This document shows, in pieces, positions 62,051-63,289 of a stretch of 63,289 nucleotides of DNA; positions within the stretch are counted from its first letter, which is position 1; the number at the start of each line of letters is the position of its first letter. The stretch is from Candidatus Anammoxibacter sp. (GTDB lineage: Bacteria > Planctomycetota > Brocadiia > Brocadiales > Anammoxibacteraceae): assembly GCA_021777055.1 (NCBI GenBank), contig JAIQZO010000085.1, positions 1 to 63,289 of the forward strand, given 5' to 3'. The translations under genes were made by a program, and so were the position numbers. The notes under the pieces were generated by a model that saw only the letters and a program-made list of their open reading frames with translations, had not been told where the DNA came from and made no database searches.

Positions 62051-63289
62051 GGGTTCTTCTCCAAATTAGTTTGTAAAAGCTTGTATGATTTTCAATGAAA
62101 AGTATCGTGTATCATGGAATCCATATGCTTTTCTTTTAATAACTTTGATCTTATTATTAACGCCTTCGAGTTTACTCGTATGGATACAATAATCACAGTG
62201 ATTTAGAATTCCATAGCTATATCTCTGAAGCGTTTTTGTAAATTTATTCACAGCAGAATGATTTATCGTTCTGGCCAAGAGGCACCATTCTTCAAGGGCT
62301 TTCCTGGCCCACGTTCGAGAGTTATAGTTCCAAATTTGCTTAAGTTTATCTTTAAGAATCAAGAGGATATTTATCGGTTCATTGAGCGATAAAAGTCGTT
62401 TCAAATGCTCCCTATGTTTTTTCTTGCGAATATTTCGTCTGTTTTTTAACAGAAGATATTTCGACCCCTTAATTACTTCTTTATCTTCTTTTGACGCCTT
62501 TTTGTATTCAGCATTGCGTACTTTATCAATTACTTTGCCAAAACTTGAAACAACATGAAACAGATCAAAAACTATCTTAACATGAGGTACATGCTTCTTG
62601 GTCGCATGGATATACGGATCCCACATATCCATTGCTATTGCCTCAAGCGAGTCTCTCTGTTCTTGTGTCATTCCTGCGAAGAATGATCCCAGTGTTTCCT
62701 TGGTTCTTTCCTTGCCTACCCAAACTACACGTCCACTCAGATAATCCAAAACAACGACTAAATATTTCTGTCCTTTCTTAATAGATATTTCGTCAACTGC
62801 TAGTATCCGAAGGTTCTGATAATCGGTCTTTCCGTATTCCTTTTCAAGGAAATACTTATCAATTGCTTTAACCGTCTTCCAATTAATCTCAAAATGTTTT
62901 GCTACATCTGTTACTGTCATTACTTTGCATAGTTCGTGAATGCATAATGCTAAACGCCGGGTAACACGGCTGTAAGTCTCAAAGAAATCCAAATCTTCAA
63001 CTACAATGCGATTACAGGGCTTACAGGCAATCTTACGATACGAACAATTTATCCATACACGAAATGAACCGAGATTCAGGTCACGGATAAGACGCTTTTC
63101 ATGACGATGAATATGCTCTGATTTATTGCCGCACTTGTAGCATACCGGAATATATCGTTTATCAGGTAACGCTGTGAGCTGTGATATCCCTGAATCAGAA
63201 ACAACATCTTGTTTGGTTATTCGTATCCGCTTAAAAGGAAAATATGGTAATATACTTAACGTGGACATTGCTGGTCTCCTATAGATAAT
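62051..63289 (-). mobile_element. ISL3 family insertion sequence (one end outside window)
   Basis: The element contains a full transposase gene. GGGTTCTTCTCCAAATTAGT at 62051 resembles ISL3-type terminal inverted repeats (GG-x-T-x-CT start), lies at the stop of the transposase gene, and coincides with the break in the flavoprotein frame. The other end and the expected 8-bp target duplication (predicted AAGAAAAA, 62043-62050) lie beyond 63289. Confidence 0.7.
62066..63268 (-). CDS. ISL3 family transposase
   Basis: The 400-residue transposase has an N-terminal zinc-ribbon (CYKCGNKSEHIHRHE and CKPCNR), a helix-turn-helix (VTDVAKHFEINWKTVKAID) and the DDE_Tnp_ISL3 catalytic core with AVDEISIKKG (first Asp), KIVFDLFHVVSSF (second Asp) and TSKLEGVNNKIKVIKRKAYG (Glu). 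All key residues are present and the frame is intact, so it may be active. The TAA stop lies about 15 bp from the proposed IS end. Confidence 0.94.
   Translation of the reverse strand: MSTLSILPYFPFKRIRITKQDVVSDSGISQLTALPDKRYIPVCYKCGNKSEHIHRHEKRLIRDLNLGSFRVWINCSYRKIACKPCNRIVVEDLDFFETYSRVTRRLALCIHELCKVMTVTDVAKHFEINWKTVKAIDKYFLEKEYGKTDYQNLRILAVDEISIKKGQKYLVVVLDYLSGRVVWVGKERTKETLGSFFAGMTQEQRDSLEAIAMDMWDPYIHATKKHVPHVKIVFDLFHVVSSFGKVIDKVRNAEYKKASKEDKEVIKGSKYLLLKNRRNIRKKKHREHLKRLLSLNEPINILLILKDKLKQIWNYNSRTWARKALEEWCLLARTINHSAVNKFTKTLQRYSYGILNHCDYCIHTSKLEGVNNKIKVIKRKAYGFHDTRYFSLKIIQAFTN

Noticed and set aside
1..63289. Direct proof of anammox metabolism
   Set aside because: No hydrazine synthase, hydrazine dehydrogenase, nitrite reductase or multiheme cytochrome gene was recognised. 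The assignment rests only on overall gene content.

Overview
The window is AT-rich bacterial chromosome, read by eye only. It combines a complete acetyl-CoA (Wood-Ljungdahl) carbonyl-branch operon with a 2-oxoacid:ferredoxin oxidoreductase, an ADP-forming acetyl-CoA synthetase, large secreted or anchored proteins and many palindromic intergenic repeats. This suggests a strict anaerobe that fixes CO2 through CODH/ACS. An anammox planctomycete of the Candidatus Scalindua type is my best guess, but no hydrazine synthase, hydrazine dehydrogenase or rRNA gene is present, so the taxonomy is inference.

Layout. 1-7.8 kb: the Asn-rich repeat tail of a truncated protein, two membrane-anchored unknowns, an MBL-fold/double-rhodanese sulfur enzyme, an RhlE-like DEAD-box helicase and a DUF3574 protein. 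8.6-14.2 kb: three-gene ferredoxin oxidoreductase (gamma and delta fused) followed by acdA-acdB, which links acetyl-CoA, pyruvate and acetate/ATP. 14.5-16.9 kb: a nucleotidyltransferase-like protein, a cupin and a YbgC-type thioesterase with a duplicated leader. 17.3-29.3 kb, all minus strand: cooC-cooS-acsB-clpP-acsC-(corrinoid activator)-cooC2-acsD-acsE. This encodes CO2/CO conversion, acetyl-CoA synthesis, the corrinoid Fe-S protein, its reactivase, nickel-insertion ATPases and the methyltransferase, plus an unexpected ClpP paralogue. 30.0-34.1 kb: a SpoIVB-S55-like protein and a beta-propeller protein, probably co-transcribed. 34.1-36.5 kb: repeats, a dead HTH gene, small ORFs and tRNA-Leu(CAA). 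36.6-39.2 kb: an M36-type metallopeptidase with two P-domains. 39.2-41.6 kb: a gene graveyard and a helically phased operator array. 41.6-46.5 kb: a sigma-54 activator without a sensor domain, cobQ and cinA. 46.8-53.4 kb: a HEAT-tandem-AAA ATPase and a VWA protein with an HEGGH motif, separated by a DUF4258/YgiT pair. 53.9-58.6 kb: an M16 peptidase and an NtrC-type response regulator. 58.7-63.3 kb: a mobile-element zone with two RAYT-like transposase genes (one dead), hicB-hicA and an ISL3 element next to a broken flavin-dependent gene.

The genes form a plausible carbon circuit. CODH/ACS makes acetyl-CoA, the oxidoreductase can carboxylate it to pyruvate, and the ADP-forming synthetase can convert it to acetate with ATP gain. 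cobQ supplies corrinoid for AcsC/AcsD.

The items most worth following up are the AAA-VWA/HEGGH module, the ClpP with Asn at the expected catalytic Asp inside the acs operon, the CGTCAY-N6-RTGACG array with 22-bp phasing, and a family of about eight MITE-like elements, one carrying a nested second element.
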